Origin: Desulfovibrionaceae bacterium
Lineage (GTDB): Bacteria; Desulfobacterota; Desulfovibrionia; Desulfovibrionales; Desulfovibrionaceae
NCBI GenBank assembly: GCA_030539415.1
Contig: JAUNSE010000014.1
Coordinates: forward strand, 1 to 15,048
Length of the DNA: 15,048 nt
Direction: 5' to 3'
The position numbers and the translations under genes were made by a program. The notes below the pieces were generated by a model. That model was not told where the DNA came from. It was given only the letters and a program-made list of their open reading frames with translations, and did no database searches. Numbering within the stretch: the stretch's first letter is position 1; every line of letters starts with the position of its first letter. This document shows positions 1 through 7,079 of the stretch, in pieces.

Positions 1-27
1 GCGTCGCTGGACACCAGTCGGCGCGGA

Positions 28-735
28 TCAGTCGCTGTCGAGACAGTTCCGTCTCTGCATGGTGTCTCTGGCAAGCTCCTCCGGCGAACGGACGACAAGT
101 CTGTCTCCGTCCGTCAGTTCGCAGACCGCGCCGGTGACGGAGTCCGCCAGCCTCCGCAGGGCGGGCGCATCGTTCAGGGAGGGCGAGAGCATGCCCAGCG
201 CCCAGGCCGCATAGCCGCGGCAGGGAAGGTCTTCGTCATCAAGTCCGCGGCGCAGCAGGGCGCGGACCTCCTCGCCGTACTGGGGACAGGCCCGGACAAA
301 GCGCCCTATGGCAAAAAAGCAGGAGCGGCGCAGAACGTTGTTGTCCACATAGTTGTCATCGAAGCCCAGGTCCAGAATGGTCGAAAAAAAAATCTTGTAA
401 TATTCTCTGGCCAGCTTCGGGTGCTGGGAGAGTATTTCTCCCACGGCTTCGGGAACACCCCATCCGATGTTGCCGGATTCTTCGGACATGCGCCAGTTCA
501 GGCGCCGGACCACATCGCGGGCGGTTTCGGGCGCCGTCTCGAAGAGGCGGGCTGTCACCCTCCCCAGGGCGACGGCGGCGCGCAGACGGGGCATCGGCTC
601 GTACAGCAGGAAGCTCATGAGCGGTCCCACATAGGAGATGCCGCCTTCGGCTACGGTATCAAGGCTGGAGCGCCAGTCGGGCGCGTCAAGCAGGGTGCGC
701 AGGGTGTTCTTCTGAGAGCGGAAGCGGGGGGCCAT
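28..735 (-). CDS. HEAT-repeat-type protein, DVU0298-like (hypothetical)
   Basis: A 235-residue soluble protein with no signal peptide or membrane segment. It is built of short amphipathic helical pairs, for example residues 48-80 (PMPRLRAAVALGRV), 132-163 and 168-200 (CRGYAAWALGML), as in HEAT or armadillo-like scaffolds. The central stretch ESGNIGWGVPEAVGEIL (about 86-102) resembles a Desulfovibrio family I recall as DVU0298; I cannot verify that here. The frame is open upstream to 894, but the ATG at 735 is preceded by AGGAGA at a normal distance and starts the recognisable protein, so I chose it. It lies 100 nt downstream of the lysO C-half on the same strand. HEAT proteins usually bind other proteins; no enzyme motif is visible and the role is unknown. 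The stop is only 27 nt from the window edge. Confidence 0.8.
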   Translation of the reverse strand: MAPRFRSQKNTLRTLLDAPDWRSSLDTVAEGGISYVGPLMSFLLYEPMPRLRAAVALGRVTARLFETAPETARDVVRRLNWRMSEESGNIGWGVPEAVGEILSQHPKLAREYYKIFFSTILDLGFDDNYVDNNVLRRSCFFAIGRFVRACPQYGEEVRALLRRGLDDEDLPCRGYAAWALGMLSPSLNDAPALRRLADSVTGAVCELTDGDRLVVRSPEELARDTMQRRNCLDSD

Positions 736-762
736 GTTCTGTCTCCTGATTGCGTGGTCTGG

Positions 763-783
763 GGCAGGCATGCTCGGCCTGCC
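763..783 (-). other. Stem-loop in the leader of the HEAT-type gene
   Basis: A perfect 7-bp inverted repeat, GGCAGGC / GCCTGCC, with a 7-nt loop lies in the 100-nt gap between lysO-C and the HEAT-type gene, about 28 nt before its start codon. No U-tract follows on either strand, so it is not a standard terminator. It may be a leader structure, an mRNA-processing site, or chance in GC-rich DNA. Confidence 0.35.
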
Positions 784-835
784 TAAGGGATGCTCTGGGG
801 CCGTATGCCAGATATAGGTTCCCGGAAGATTTTGC

Positions 836-1435
836 CTAGAGCGAGCAGAAGAACGTGACCCAGAAAGGCACGCTGAAGTCCAGCACGACGGCATGGGTCA
901 CGGAAACAAAGGCCCACTGCGGCCCCAGCGTCCGGGCAATAAGCGGCAGGGTCGTGTCCATGGTGGTGGCTCCGCCCATGGCTATGACGGCAGGCGGAGG
1001 CAGAAATCTGGCGGCAGCGGGCACCAGCAGCAGGGTCAGTATCTCGCGCAGCACATTGCAGATGAGCGCGACAGTGCCGAGCTCGCTGCCTATCTGCTGA
1101 CTGATGAGAATCGACGAGAGGGAGTAGTAGGCAAAGCCCGAGCCCACTGCCAGACAGTGCGAAAGCGGCTCCTGCAGCGCGAGGGCCACCAGCGCGGAGG
1201 CCAGAAACGTCCCGATGGTGGTGCCCAGGGGAAAGAGCAGGGTTTTGGGTTTGAGCGCGTAGAGTATCTCGCGCAGGCGTCTGTCGCAGCCAAGCGAGAC
1301 GCCGACGCAGCCCATGAGACAGTAGAGCAGGTAGACTGTCTTGCCGTCCGTGATGAATCCCTCCGGCAGAAGATGGCCGCGGCCGCAGACAACACCCAGG
1401 CAGAAAAAGAGAATGATGAGGAGGGAGGATTTCAC
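836..1435 (-). CDS. lysO: LysO lysine exporter, C-terminal half (separate gene)
   Basis: A 199-residue integral membrane protein matching the C-terminal two thirds of LysO (YbjE, former DUF340), which exports L-lysine across the inner membrane. Hydrophobic segments lie near 4-18, 33-49, 64-88, 92-112, 120-143 and 175-197. Family signatures visible are GFAYYSLSSIL (100-110), NVLREI (127-132) and GGATTMDTTLP (154-164, compare E. coli GATSMDFTLP). The start is GTG, whose bases overlap the stop of the N-half gene (GTGA), with a GGCGGG Shine-Dalgarno-like run just upstream, so translational coupling is likely. In E. coli both parts are one protein of about 300 residues; here a stop and a restart divide them. 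The first helix is in the right place for the second gene to fold on its own. Function by homology; the split is seen directly. Confidence 0.85.
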   Translation of the reverse strand: MKSSLLIILFFCLGVVCGRGHLLPEGFITDGKTVYLLYCLMGCVGVSLGCDRRLREILYALKPKTLLFPLGTTIGTFLASALVALALQEPLSHCLAVGSGFAYYSLSSILISQQIGSELGTVALICNVLREILTLLLVPAAARFLPPPAVIAMGGATTMDTTLPLIARTLGPQWAFVSVTHAVVLDFSVPFWVTFFCSL

Positions 1436-1791
1436 TGCCGGTCCCGCCTTTCCGCCGTTCGGGATTCTGCTCCGGCAGCTGTCTCCAGGTCCGCGGAAGG
1501 CTGTCCCGGCAGGATGGAGCTGTTCTTCAGCGTGTCCGGAAAAAGCCGGACAATGACCAGAACCGCAATGACGCTGCCGACAAGAGTTGCACAGGCGAGC
1601 GCGGCCCCCTGCAGGCCGAGGGTGTGCAGATTGTCCATGATGGTGTCATTGCCGCCGATAAGAAAGCCCATGCAGAAAAGCAGGGCCAGTATGCAGGGCA
1701 TGACCAGCCGGCAGATCCAGGCGGAGACAGGGCTGTGTCTCAGGAGGTAGCCCGCGAACATGCCGAGGAACATAAAGCAGAGTGCGAACAT
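1432..1791 (-). CDS. lysO: LysO lysine exporter, N-terminal half (separate gene)
   Basis: A 119-residue membrane protein equivalent to the N-terminal domain of LysO. Three hydrophobic segments are visible (about 1-17, 24-47, 57-84), with a charged, probably cytoplasmic tail after residue 85. The frame is open to an ATG at 1881, but the extra 30 residues are polar and the ATG at 1791 (MFALCFMF) aligns with the start of E. coli YbjE (MFSGLLII), so I prefer 1791. Neither start has a good Shine-Dalgarno sequence, so the start is uncertain. With 1791 there is a 93-nt gap to the upstream gene; with 1881 only 3 nt. The stop overlaps the GTG of the C-half. The two products probably assemble into one transporter. 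Confidence 0.75.
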   Translation of the reverse strand: MFALCFMFLGMFAGYLLRHSPVSAWICRLVMPCILALLFCMGFLIGGNDTIMDNLHTLGLQGAALACATLVGSVIAVLVIVRLFPDTLKNSSILPGQPSADLETAAGAESRTAERRDRQ

Positions 1792-1884
1792 GGCAGATGA
1801 GATGGAAGGGGTTGATCGTTTTTGACGCGGACTTCGGGAGTCTGCAGCGCGCAGGAGCGGACGGGTGGCCGCGGAGGTCATTGG

Positions 1885-2688
1885 TCAGAGAAGGGTGTTC
1901 AGCATGCGGCTGAGGTACGTCTTTGTGCTGATCATCCGGGTTTCGTCATCAAGCAGATCGATATCCCATGTGATCAGCAGCCGCACGCCGTTGTACGCCC
2001 GAAGAGGGTTCATGGGCTGTATGCGCTCCCTGATGCCGATGGCTCTCGCGGCCGGGCTGCCCATGACTATGAGCACGCGCGACTGGAGCCGGCGCAGACC
2101 GTGCCAGAAGCAGTCCTCGCACGGCTTGAGAATCAGGTTCCCGTCCTCGTCCATGCCGGGAAGTCCCACGGGCCAGAACGTGTGTGTGCCGGCGGGCATG
2201 CCGAGATAGCCGATGAGTTCGGTCAGACGGCTTCTGCGCTGGGTGTTGGGGGTGCCGCACAGGTCATGGCCGAGTCCGTAATAGGTCCAGCCAACGATTC
2301 CCGGGCGTGTCCTGGCAAGAAGCGTCTGCCAGTCGGCTGTCCATGCGGCCGGCGGCCTGATTGCGGTTCCCGGCTGCTCCTGGCCGGAACGTTGCCGGGG
2401 CGGAGCTGCGGGCGGCACGCGGTTCCCCTGACTGCGGCCGGCTTCCGTCTGCGGCTGATGCCGGAAGGTCTCTGCGGGCTTGCGGTACGCGGGCTGCTCC
2501 CGGGTCGGGCGCTGCCATGTCCGAGGGGCCGGAGCTCCCTGTCTGGCCGCCGGTGCGGCCGCGGCTGTCTGCTGCCGGATGGCGTGAGCGGCGGCCGGGA
2601 TTTTGGGACAGTCCTCGGGCATGAGCACGTAGCTTATGCCGCTCCTCTTGAGGTGCAGCGCGTGAGCTGTCAGGAATGCAAAAGCCAT
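1885..2688 (-). CDS. Unassigned protein, weakly uracil-DNA-glycosylase-like
   Basis: A 267-residue soluble protein in two parts. Residues about 30-115 are low-complexity, rich in Ala, Pro, Gln and Arg, and probably disordered. Residues about 116-267 look like a compact alpha/beta domain. The order IVGWTYYGLG (131-140), GTPNTQRRSRLTELIGYLGM (145-164), a Pro-Gly turn, then RVLIVMGSPAARAIGI (204-219) recalls family 4/5 uracil-DNA glycosylases (VGEAPG; GRPFVGRAG..LD; P.iiv.lG..Aa..LLG). The catalytic GEAPG motif, the C-terminal HPS-type motif and the N-terminal CxxC of the Fe-S glycosylases are absent; only a CEDC pair at 190-193 is seen. If related it is probably not a normal glycosylase. The ATG overlaps the coaBC end by 19 nt; a later GTG (2628) or ATG (2622) is possible. 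Function is unknown. Confidence 0.7.
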   Translation of the reverse strand: MAFAFLTAHALHLKRSGISYVLMPEDCPKIPAAAHAIRQQTAAAAPAARQGAPAPRTWQRPTREQPAYRKPAETFRHQPQTEAGRSQGNRVPPAAPPRQRSGQEQPGTAIRPPAAWTADWQTLLARTRPGIVGWTYYGLGHDLCGTPNTQRRSRLTELIGYLGMPAGTHTFWPVGLPGMDEDGNLILKPCEDCFWHGLRRLQSRVLIVMGSPAARAIGIRERIQPMNPLRAYNGVRLLITWDIDLLDDETRMISTKTYLSRMLNTLL

Positions 2689-3911
2689 GAGCACAGATCC
2701 CAGGCCACATCGGCCTTGCCCATTTCGGGCCAGAATTCCTCGCGGCCGTCCCTGCCCGCGACGGCCATGGCATTGGTTGCCGAGCCGAAGCCCGAGCCCG
2801 CCGCATTGACACGATTGGCCGCAAGCACGTGAACATCCTTGCGCCGCAGCTTTTTCCTGGCCAGCGCCATGAGCGATTCCATGTCCGGAGCAGTCTCGGC
2901 CGCAAACCCCAGAAGCCGCTGCCCGGGCCGCTTTTTTTCGGACAGCGTGCGCAGGATGTCCGGATTGGCCTCGAAATCGACGCGGAAGGTATCCGTTCCC
3001 TCCTTCTTGAATTTCTCCGCACCGTAGGGCCTGGGGGAAAAGTCGGCCACTGCTGCCGAAAACATGCCCATGCTGGCTGTATCCCAGAGCTCGGAGGCTC
3101 TGGCGAACATCTGCCGCGCCGTGGTGACCTGATGGAGAGTGAGACCGGGCAGGGCTGGGACAAGCGCGCTGCCGATTCCCGGGCCGGCCACGGCGTGCAC
3201 CGTGGCGCCGCGCAGCCAGGCGCAGAGAGCGAGTGCGGCTCCCATGGTGCCGGTGGAGGGATTGGACCAGAAGCGGACCCCGTCCCAGGGCTCCCTGGTC
3301 GGTCCGAGAGTCACAAGGACCGTCTGCCCCGCCATGTCCTGTTCGCAGAGCAGGCGGAGGGCATGGGCAAGCAGCTGGGGCATGTCCGCGAGCCTCCCCT
3401 CTCCCGAGGTCCCGCAGGCCATGAGGCCTGAATCGGGTTCCACGATGGTCACTCCGCGGCTTTTCAGCAGGGCAACATTGTCCCTGGTCGCGGCGTTGTT
3501 CCACATGCGGGTATTCATGGCCGGGGCCGCGGCCACAGGTCCGTCAAAGGCCAGAATCTGGGCCGCGAGCATGTCCTGGGCCAGTCCATGGGCCATGCGG
3601 GCAAGCAGGCCCGCGGACGCGGGGCAGACAAGGAGAGCCTGACAGGTCTGTCCGGGTTCGAGATGGGCGAAGGGCTCCTCCCCGGAAAACATTTCGGGAT
3701 AGACAGGCACCGCGCCAAGCGAGGAGAAAAGGAGGGGAGTGACGAAATTCTTCGCGCCGGGAGTGAGCGTGGCCGATACGTGAATGCCGCAGGCCAGCAG
3801 ATGGCGCAGCAGCTCGGCGCTCCTGTAGCAGGCCACGGAGCCGGCCACACCCAGATGCAGGCGGCGGTTTTTCAGGCGGGTCAGGCCGCGCAGAAGCTGA
3901 ATGGCATCCAT
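2670..3911 (-). CDS. coaBC: Bifunctional phosphopantothenoylcysteine decarboxylase / phosphopantothenate-cysteine ligase
   Basis: A 413-residue cytoplasmic enzyme for two steps of coenzyme A synthesis: ligation of cysteine to 4'-phosphopantothenate (CoaB) and FMN-dependent decarboxylation to 4'-phosphopantetheine (CoaC). The CoaC part (about 18-190) shows the flavin-fold start GVAGSVACYRSAEL, candidate catalytic His83 (FAHLEPG), PAMN at 130-133 and the active Cys in MACGTSGEGR (Cys166). The CoaB part (about 195-413) shows VTLGPTREPWDGVRFWSN, the SNPSTGTMG nucleotide loop (216-224), AAVADF (286-291), Lys-rich KFKKEG near 300, and GFAAET (335-340). Length is typical (E. coli Dfp about 406). The ATG directly follows the TAG of the upstream lipoprotein gene (TAGATG), with GGGAGG about 8 nt before it. 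The 3' end overlaps the next gene by 19 nt, so co-translation is likely. Confidence 0.96.
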   Translation of the reverse strand: MDAIQLLRGLTRLKNRRLHLGVAGSVACYRSAELLRHLLACGIHVSATLTPGAKNFVTPLLFSSLGAVPVYPEMFSGEEPFAHLEPGQTCQALLVCPASAGLLARMAHGLAQDMLAAQILAFDGPVAAAPAMNTRMWNNAATRDNVALLKSRGVTIVEPDSGLMACGTSGEGRLADMPQLLAHALRLLCEQDMAGQTVLVTLGPTREPWDGVRFWSNPSTGTMGAALALCAWLRGATVHAVAGPGIGSALVPALPGLTLHQVTTARQMFARASELWDTASMGMFSAAVADFSPRPYGAEKFKKEGTDTFRVDFEANPDILRTLSEKKRPGQRLLGFAAETAPDMESLMALARKKLRRKDVHVLAANRVNAAGSGFGSATNAMAVAGRDGREEFWPEMGKADVAWDLCSWLLHS

Positions 3912-4535
3912 CTAGATGTCCCTCCCGACAATGGGCGAGCCGCCCGAAGCGGCGGGTTCGGTGGAAAGCGGCTCGGTGGATACTGGGTAGCCCGAATAGC
4001 TTCCGTCATCGGAGGCGGACGGGGATGAGGGCGCTCTGCCGGAGCCGAAATTCAGTCCGCGGCTTTTCATGACGGGCAGGGGCATGTCGGCCGGAGCCGA
4101 CGAGCTGACATATACTGTCATCAGCGTCATGGTGGTGGGAGACTGGGGATAGATGGTGATGACGGCCAGCCTTCCGTCCTTTTCAAAGGCATAGCAGGCG
4201 CGCATTTCCGTGGCGCTCGCAAGACGGGCTGTCCAGCCCTGCTCCTGCAGGCCGTTGACCGTGGCCGAGGCGCAGGCCGCCGGACTGGCGTCTCCGCGCA
4301 GGATTTCCATTCCCTCGGTGCCGGTGATGCGGCTGTGTTCGGGATAGAAGTCCATGCCCGAGGGCAGGCGGGTGCCGAGCAGCCTGCTCTGGGAAGCCGG
4401 AACGCCGCCGGCAAGCGTTGTGCCGGTCAGGGGGTTCACGTAGCCTGCGCAGCCCGCGAGCAGCGCCGACAGGATAAAAACAAGCATGCCCGGCAGAAGG
4501 GTGCCGGATAGACGCGTGACAAGCGGACGGTGCAT
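3912..4535 (-). CDS. Putative lipoprotein, family not recognised
   Basis: A 207-residue exported protein. The N-terminus has a basic start (MHRPLVTRLS), a hydrophobic stretch and a lipobox LAGC with Cys29, so signal peptidase II processing and lipid anchoring are predicted; residue +2 is Ala, which fits outer-membrane sorting in the E. coli rule. The mature part has a small domain with two or three Cys (for example RACYAF) and beta-rich segments (RLAVITIYPQ, MTLMTVYVSSS), then a Ser/Gly/Pro-rich tail from about residue 165. I recognise no family. The frame is open to 4658, but the ATG at 4535 has GAGGGAGAA upstream and gives the signal peptide, so I chose it. It abuts coaBC and is divergent from queA. 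Confidence 0.85.
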   Translation of the reverse strand: MHRPLVTRLSGTLLPGMLVFILSALLAGCAGYVNPLTGTTLAGGVPASQSRLLGTRLPSGMDFYPEHSRITGTEGMEILRGDASPAACASATVNGLQEQGWTARLASATEMRACYAFEKDGRLAVITIYPQSPTTMTLMTVYVSSSAPADMPLPVMKSRGLNFGSGRAPSSPSASDDGSYSGYPVSTEPLSTEPAASGGSPIVGRDI

Positions 4536-4553
4536 GGCGTATTTCTCCCTCGC

Positions 4554-4568
4554 TGCGGCAGTGCCGCA
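4554..4568. promoter_or_regulatory. 15-bp dyad between the lipoprotein gene and queA
   Basis: TGCGGCA-G-TGCCGCA is a perfect dyad around one central base, in the 109-bp space between two divergent starts and about 20 nt upstream of the lipoprotein ATG. A one-base centre makes it a better protein-binding half-site pair than an RNA hairpin, although a shorter hairpin could form. No regulator is known for it; chance in GC-rich DNA is possible. Confidence 0.3.
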
Positions 4569-4644
4569 AGCCTCCCAGTCTAGAGTCAGAAACACTATCC
4601 CAGTCCCCCTCGTGAGGCAAGGCCGGGATAATCGGAGTCCCAGC

Positions 4645-5751
4645 ATGCCAGAGAACACAGACCAGACAGATTTTCTTCTATCCAGCTACCAGTATGACCT
4701 TCCCGAGGACCGCATAGCGCAGGAGCCTCCGGCTGTCAGGGGAAATTCCCGACTGATGGTGGTGCAGCGCAGCGGCGAGCTTGCGCCGAGACACAGGCAG
4801 TTCAGGGATCTGCCCGATGAACTCCCCGAAGGGGCGCTCCTCGTGGCCAACAACAGCCGCGTGCTCCCCGCAAGGCTGCACGGTCTGCGCCATACCGGCG
4901 GCAAGGTGGAATTTCTTCTCCTTTCGCCCCTGCCAGCGGTCCTGGCAAGGGTCGAGGATGCCGGAAGCGGGCTTCACCGCGCGCCGGCCGAAGGTCTGCT
5001 GCGTTCCGGCGGGCACCCCTCCGCGGGAGAATGGATGAGCTTCGGCGCGGATATCCGTCTGCGCCTTGTCGAAGCGCATGAGTTCGGACGCTGGGATGTC
5101 GAGCTTGAGTGGCGCGGCGATCTTGCCGCGTGCTTTGAGGCGGCAGGCTCCATTCCCCTGCCCCCCTACATCCGCAGAACGCCGGGCGCTGGCGATCGAG
5201 AGCGCTATCAGACCATCTACGCGCGGGAGGAGAAGACCGGTTCGGTGGCGGCTCCCACGGCCGGCCTGCACTTCACGCCGGAGCTGCGCGCGCAGCTCGA
5301 TAGGCGCGGCTACGGCTGGAAGGAAATCACGCTGTACGTGGGGTACGGCACCTTCAGTCCGGTGCGCTGCAACGACATCCGCGAGCATTCCATGCACGGA
5401 GAGCTCATCGATGTGCCGGAGGAGACCGTGGAGGCCATAGCCAGAGCCAAAGCCGAGGGACGGCCGGTCATTGCCGTCGGCACCACATCGGCCAGAGCTC
5501 TCGAGGGCGCCTATGCCGCCGCGGGAGGCCTGGCCCCGTTCCACGGCGTGACAAGCATCTTTCTCTATCCGGGCAGGCCCGTGCATGTCATAGACGGCCT
5601 CATCACCAACTTCCATCTGCCCGGCTCGACCCTCATCATGCTGGTGGCGGCACTGATGGGCCGCGAGCGCATACTGGAGGCCTACAGGCAGGCTGTGCGG
5701 GAGAACTACCGCTTCTTCTCCTACGGAGATGCGATGTTTGTGAGGCCCTGA
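4645..5751 (+). CDS. queA: S-adenosylmethionine:tRNA ribosyltransferase-isomerase
   Basis: A 368-residue cytoplasmic enzyme that moves the ribose part of S-adenosylmethionine to preQ1 at the wobble base of Asn, Asp, His and Tyr tRNAs, giving epoxyqueuosine. Family motifs run through the length: YDLPEDRIAQEPP (16-29), LVANNSRVLPARL (66-78), GGKVEFLLL (85-93), PLPPYIRR (171-178), RYQT.YA (187-193), GSVAAPTAGLHFT (199-211), YGTFSPV (234-240), AVGTTSARALE (277-287), TNFHLPGSTL (321-330) and YRFFSYGDAM (355-364). The length is slightly above the usual 340-360. The ATG at 4645 has GGAG 7 nt upstream and a good family N-terminus; the frame is open further upstream but that part is not family-like. 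It is the only plus-strand gene here and stands alone, ending at a shared terminator with gap. Confidence 0.97.
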   Translation: MPENTDQTDFLLSSYQYDLPEDRIAQEPPAVRGNSRLMVVQRSGELAPRHRQFRDLPDELPEGALLVANNSRVLPARLHGLRHTGGKVEFLLLSPLPAVLARVEDAGSGLHRAPAEGLLRSGGHPSAGEWMSFGADIRLRLVEAHEFGRWDVELEWRGDLAACFEAAGSIPLPPYIRRTPGAGDRERYQTIYAREEKTGSVAAPTAGLHFTPELRAQLDRRGYGWKEITLYVGYGTFSPVRCNDIREHSMHGELIDVPEETVEAIARAKAEGRPVIAVGTTSARALEGAYAAAGGLAPFHGVTSIFLYPGRPVHVIDGLITNFHLPGSTLIMLVAALMGRERILEAYRQAVRENYRFFSYGDAMFVRP

Positions 5752-5799
5752 CACGAGGCAGCGCGGCTGTCTTTTCCCCTCGCGGGGCTGAAAAGAGCA

Positions 5800-5833
5800 A
5801 AAGGCGGTTCGTCCATGCAGACGAACCGCCTTT
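5800..5833. terminator. Bidirectional terminator between queA and gap
   Basis: A perfect 13-bp stem (AAAGGCGGTTCGT / ACGAACCGCCTTT) with an 8-nt loop lies between the convergent genes, 48 nt after the queA stop and 24 nt after the gap stop. The stem ends in A/T on both sides; the minus-strand exit continues as TTTTGCTCTTTT, the plus-strand exit as TTTG. It should stop transcription both ways, more strongly for gap. Confidence 0.88.
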
Positions 5834-5857
5834 GAAATTGTCCTGCGTCAGTGCGGA

Positions 5858-6874
5858 CTAGAAGCCGGCTTCGGCCATCATGCAGCACACGTCGCAGACG
5901 CGGTTGGAATAACCCCATTCATTGTCGTACCAGGACACGGCCTTGACCAGGGTGCCTTCCTGGACGGCGGTGTATTCGAGCTCGACAATGGAGGAACGGG
6001 CGTCGCCCTTGAAGTCCATGGAGACCAGGGGCAGCTCGTTGGTGCCGAGAACGCCCTTCAGATAGGTGGCTTCGGCTTCCTTCAGAGCGGCATTCACTTC
6101 CTCGGTGCTGGTGGCCTTGCCCACGATGGCGGTGAAGTCCACCACCGAGACGGTGGGGGTGGGCACGCGCAGGGAGTAGCCGGAGAAGCGGCCCTTCAGT
6201 TCGGGAATGACCTTGGCCACGGCCTGAGCGGCGCCGGTGCTGGTGGGAATGATGCTGCAGGCGGCGGCGCGGGCGCGGCGGGGATCCTTGTGAGCCATGT
6301 CCAGGATGCGCTGGTCATTGGTGTAGGAATGCACGGTGACCATGTTGCCCAGCTTGATGTCGAAGTTCTTGTGCAGAACCAGAGCCAGAGGGGCCAGGCA
6401 GTTGGTGGTGCAGGAGGCGTTGGACACGATGTTGTGCTTCTTGGGATCGTACTGGTCGCTGTTCACGCCCATGACCAGGGTGAGGTCCTCGCCCTTGGCG
6501 GGAGCGGAGATGATGACCTTCTTGGCGCCGTTGTCGATGTGGACCTGGGCCTTGGAGCCCTCACGGAACAGGCCGGTGCTTTCAACAACGATGTCGACAC
6601 CGTACTTGCCCCAGTCGAGGTTCTTGGGATCACGCTCGGCGAAGCAGTGAATGTTCCAGTCACCCACCTTCACTTCCTGACCGTCAACCTCGGCGTTGAG
6701 ATTGGCGCGGCCGTAGCAGGAGTCGTATTCGGCGAGCTGGAAGTTCGTTTTCGCGTCATAGAGGTCGTTCAGGGCGACAACTTCCACGCGGTCACGATAG
6801 CTCTGATGAAGAGCGCGGAAAACCTGCCTGCCGATGCGGCCGAAACCATTGATGCCTACGCGAACTTTAGCCAT
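5858..6874 (-). CDS. gap: Type I glyceraldehyde-3-phosphate dehydrogenase
   Basis: A 338-residue cytoplasmic enzyme that oxidises glyceraldehyde 3-phosphate to 1,3-bisphosphoglycerate with NAD+, or runs in reverse in gluconeogenesis. The N-terminal Rossmann fold shows INGFGRIGR (8-16) and ALNDLYD (34-40), whose Asp fits NAD specificity. The catalytic segment is SNASCTTNCLAP with Cys155, and the catalytic His is His182 in VHSYTNDQ. The substrate-binding STGAA and the C-terminal WYDNEWGYSNRV are intact. The length is typical. The ATG has GAGG about 9 nt upstream. It is a single gene with its own promoter, a structured leader of about 150 nt and a strong terminator, as expected for a highly expressed glycolytic gene. 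No pgk follows in the window. Confidence 0.98.
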   Translation of the reverse strand: MAKVRVGINGFGRIGRQVFRALHQSYRDRVEVVALNDLYDAKTNFQLAEYDSCYGRANLNAEVDGQEVKVGDWNIHCFAERDPKNLDWGKYGVDIVVESTGLFREGSKAQVHIDNGAKKVIISAPAKGEDLTLVMGVNSDQYDPKKHNIVSNASCTTNCLAPLALVLHKNFDIKLGNMVTVHSYTNDQRILDMAHKDPRRARAAACSIIPTSTGAAQAVAKVIPELKGRFSGYSLRVPTPTVSVVDFTAIVGKATSTEEVNAALKEAEATYLKGVLGTNELPLVSMDFKGDARSSIVELEYTAVQEGTLVKAVSWYDNEWGYSNRVCDVCCMMAEAGF

Positions 6875-6924
6875 TGGAGTGTACCTCGCTGATAAAGAGC
6901 TTGATTAGTTGAATGTACAGGGAG

Positions 6925-6945
6925 GGCCGGCTGACGGCGCCGGCC
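6925..6945 (-). other. GC-rich stem-loop in the gap leader
   Basis: GGCCGGC / GCCGGCC, a perfect 7-bp stem with a 7-nt loop, lies about 50 nt upstream of the gap start and inside the predicted leader. No U-tract follows, so it could affect mRNA stability or translation and is not a terminator. Its role is unknown. Confidence 0.4.
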
Positions 6946-6994
6946 GCCTCTCAAGGGGCTGGCGGCGGACACCGCTGCGGGCCGCGGCATGAAG

Positions 6995-7014
6995 GCTCTG
7001 CACCGCGGCAGAGC
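6995..7014 (-). other. Stem-loop at the 5' end of the gap leader
   Basis: GCTCTGC / GCAGAGC, a perfect 7-bp stem with a 6-nt loop, begins about 10 nt downstream of the predicted transcription start of gap. A hairpin close to a 5' end commonly protects mRNA from decay; that role is inferred here from position only. Confidence 0.45.
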
Positions 7015-7031
7015 ATTTGCTGATAAAGGGT

Positions 7032-7060
7032 TCTATACCCAAGAAGAGATGGGTCGTCAA
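7032..7060 (-). promoter_or_regulatory. Sigma70-type promoter of gap
   Basis: On the minus strand, TTGACG (7060-7055) and TATAGA (7037-7032) are separated by exactly 17 nt, matching the TTGACA/TATAAT consensus at 5 of 6 and 4 of 6 positions. Start of transcription would be near 7025, giving a leader of about 150 nt. A second possible -10 (TACAAT, 7079-7074) lies upstream but has no good -35. Confidence 0.65.
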
Positions 7061-7079
7061 TGGAAAACAATGTATTGTA

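Noticed and set aside
893..1750. A 285-codon plus-strand open frame
   Set aside because: It is antisense to both lysO halves, whose products show membrane segments and LysO motifs.
2689..3504. Upstream extension of the glycosylase-like gene to 539 codons
   Set aside because: The extension runs in another frame inside coaBC, which is clearly coding. The translated extension is low-complexity and lacks domain signatures.
5766..5798. A second, imperfect hairpin after queA (CTTTTCCCC ... GGGG..GAAAAG)
   Set aside because: It has a bulge and no U-tract on the plus strand; the perfect 13-bp stem at 5800-5833 explains termination better.
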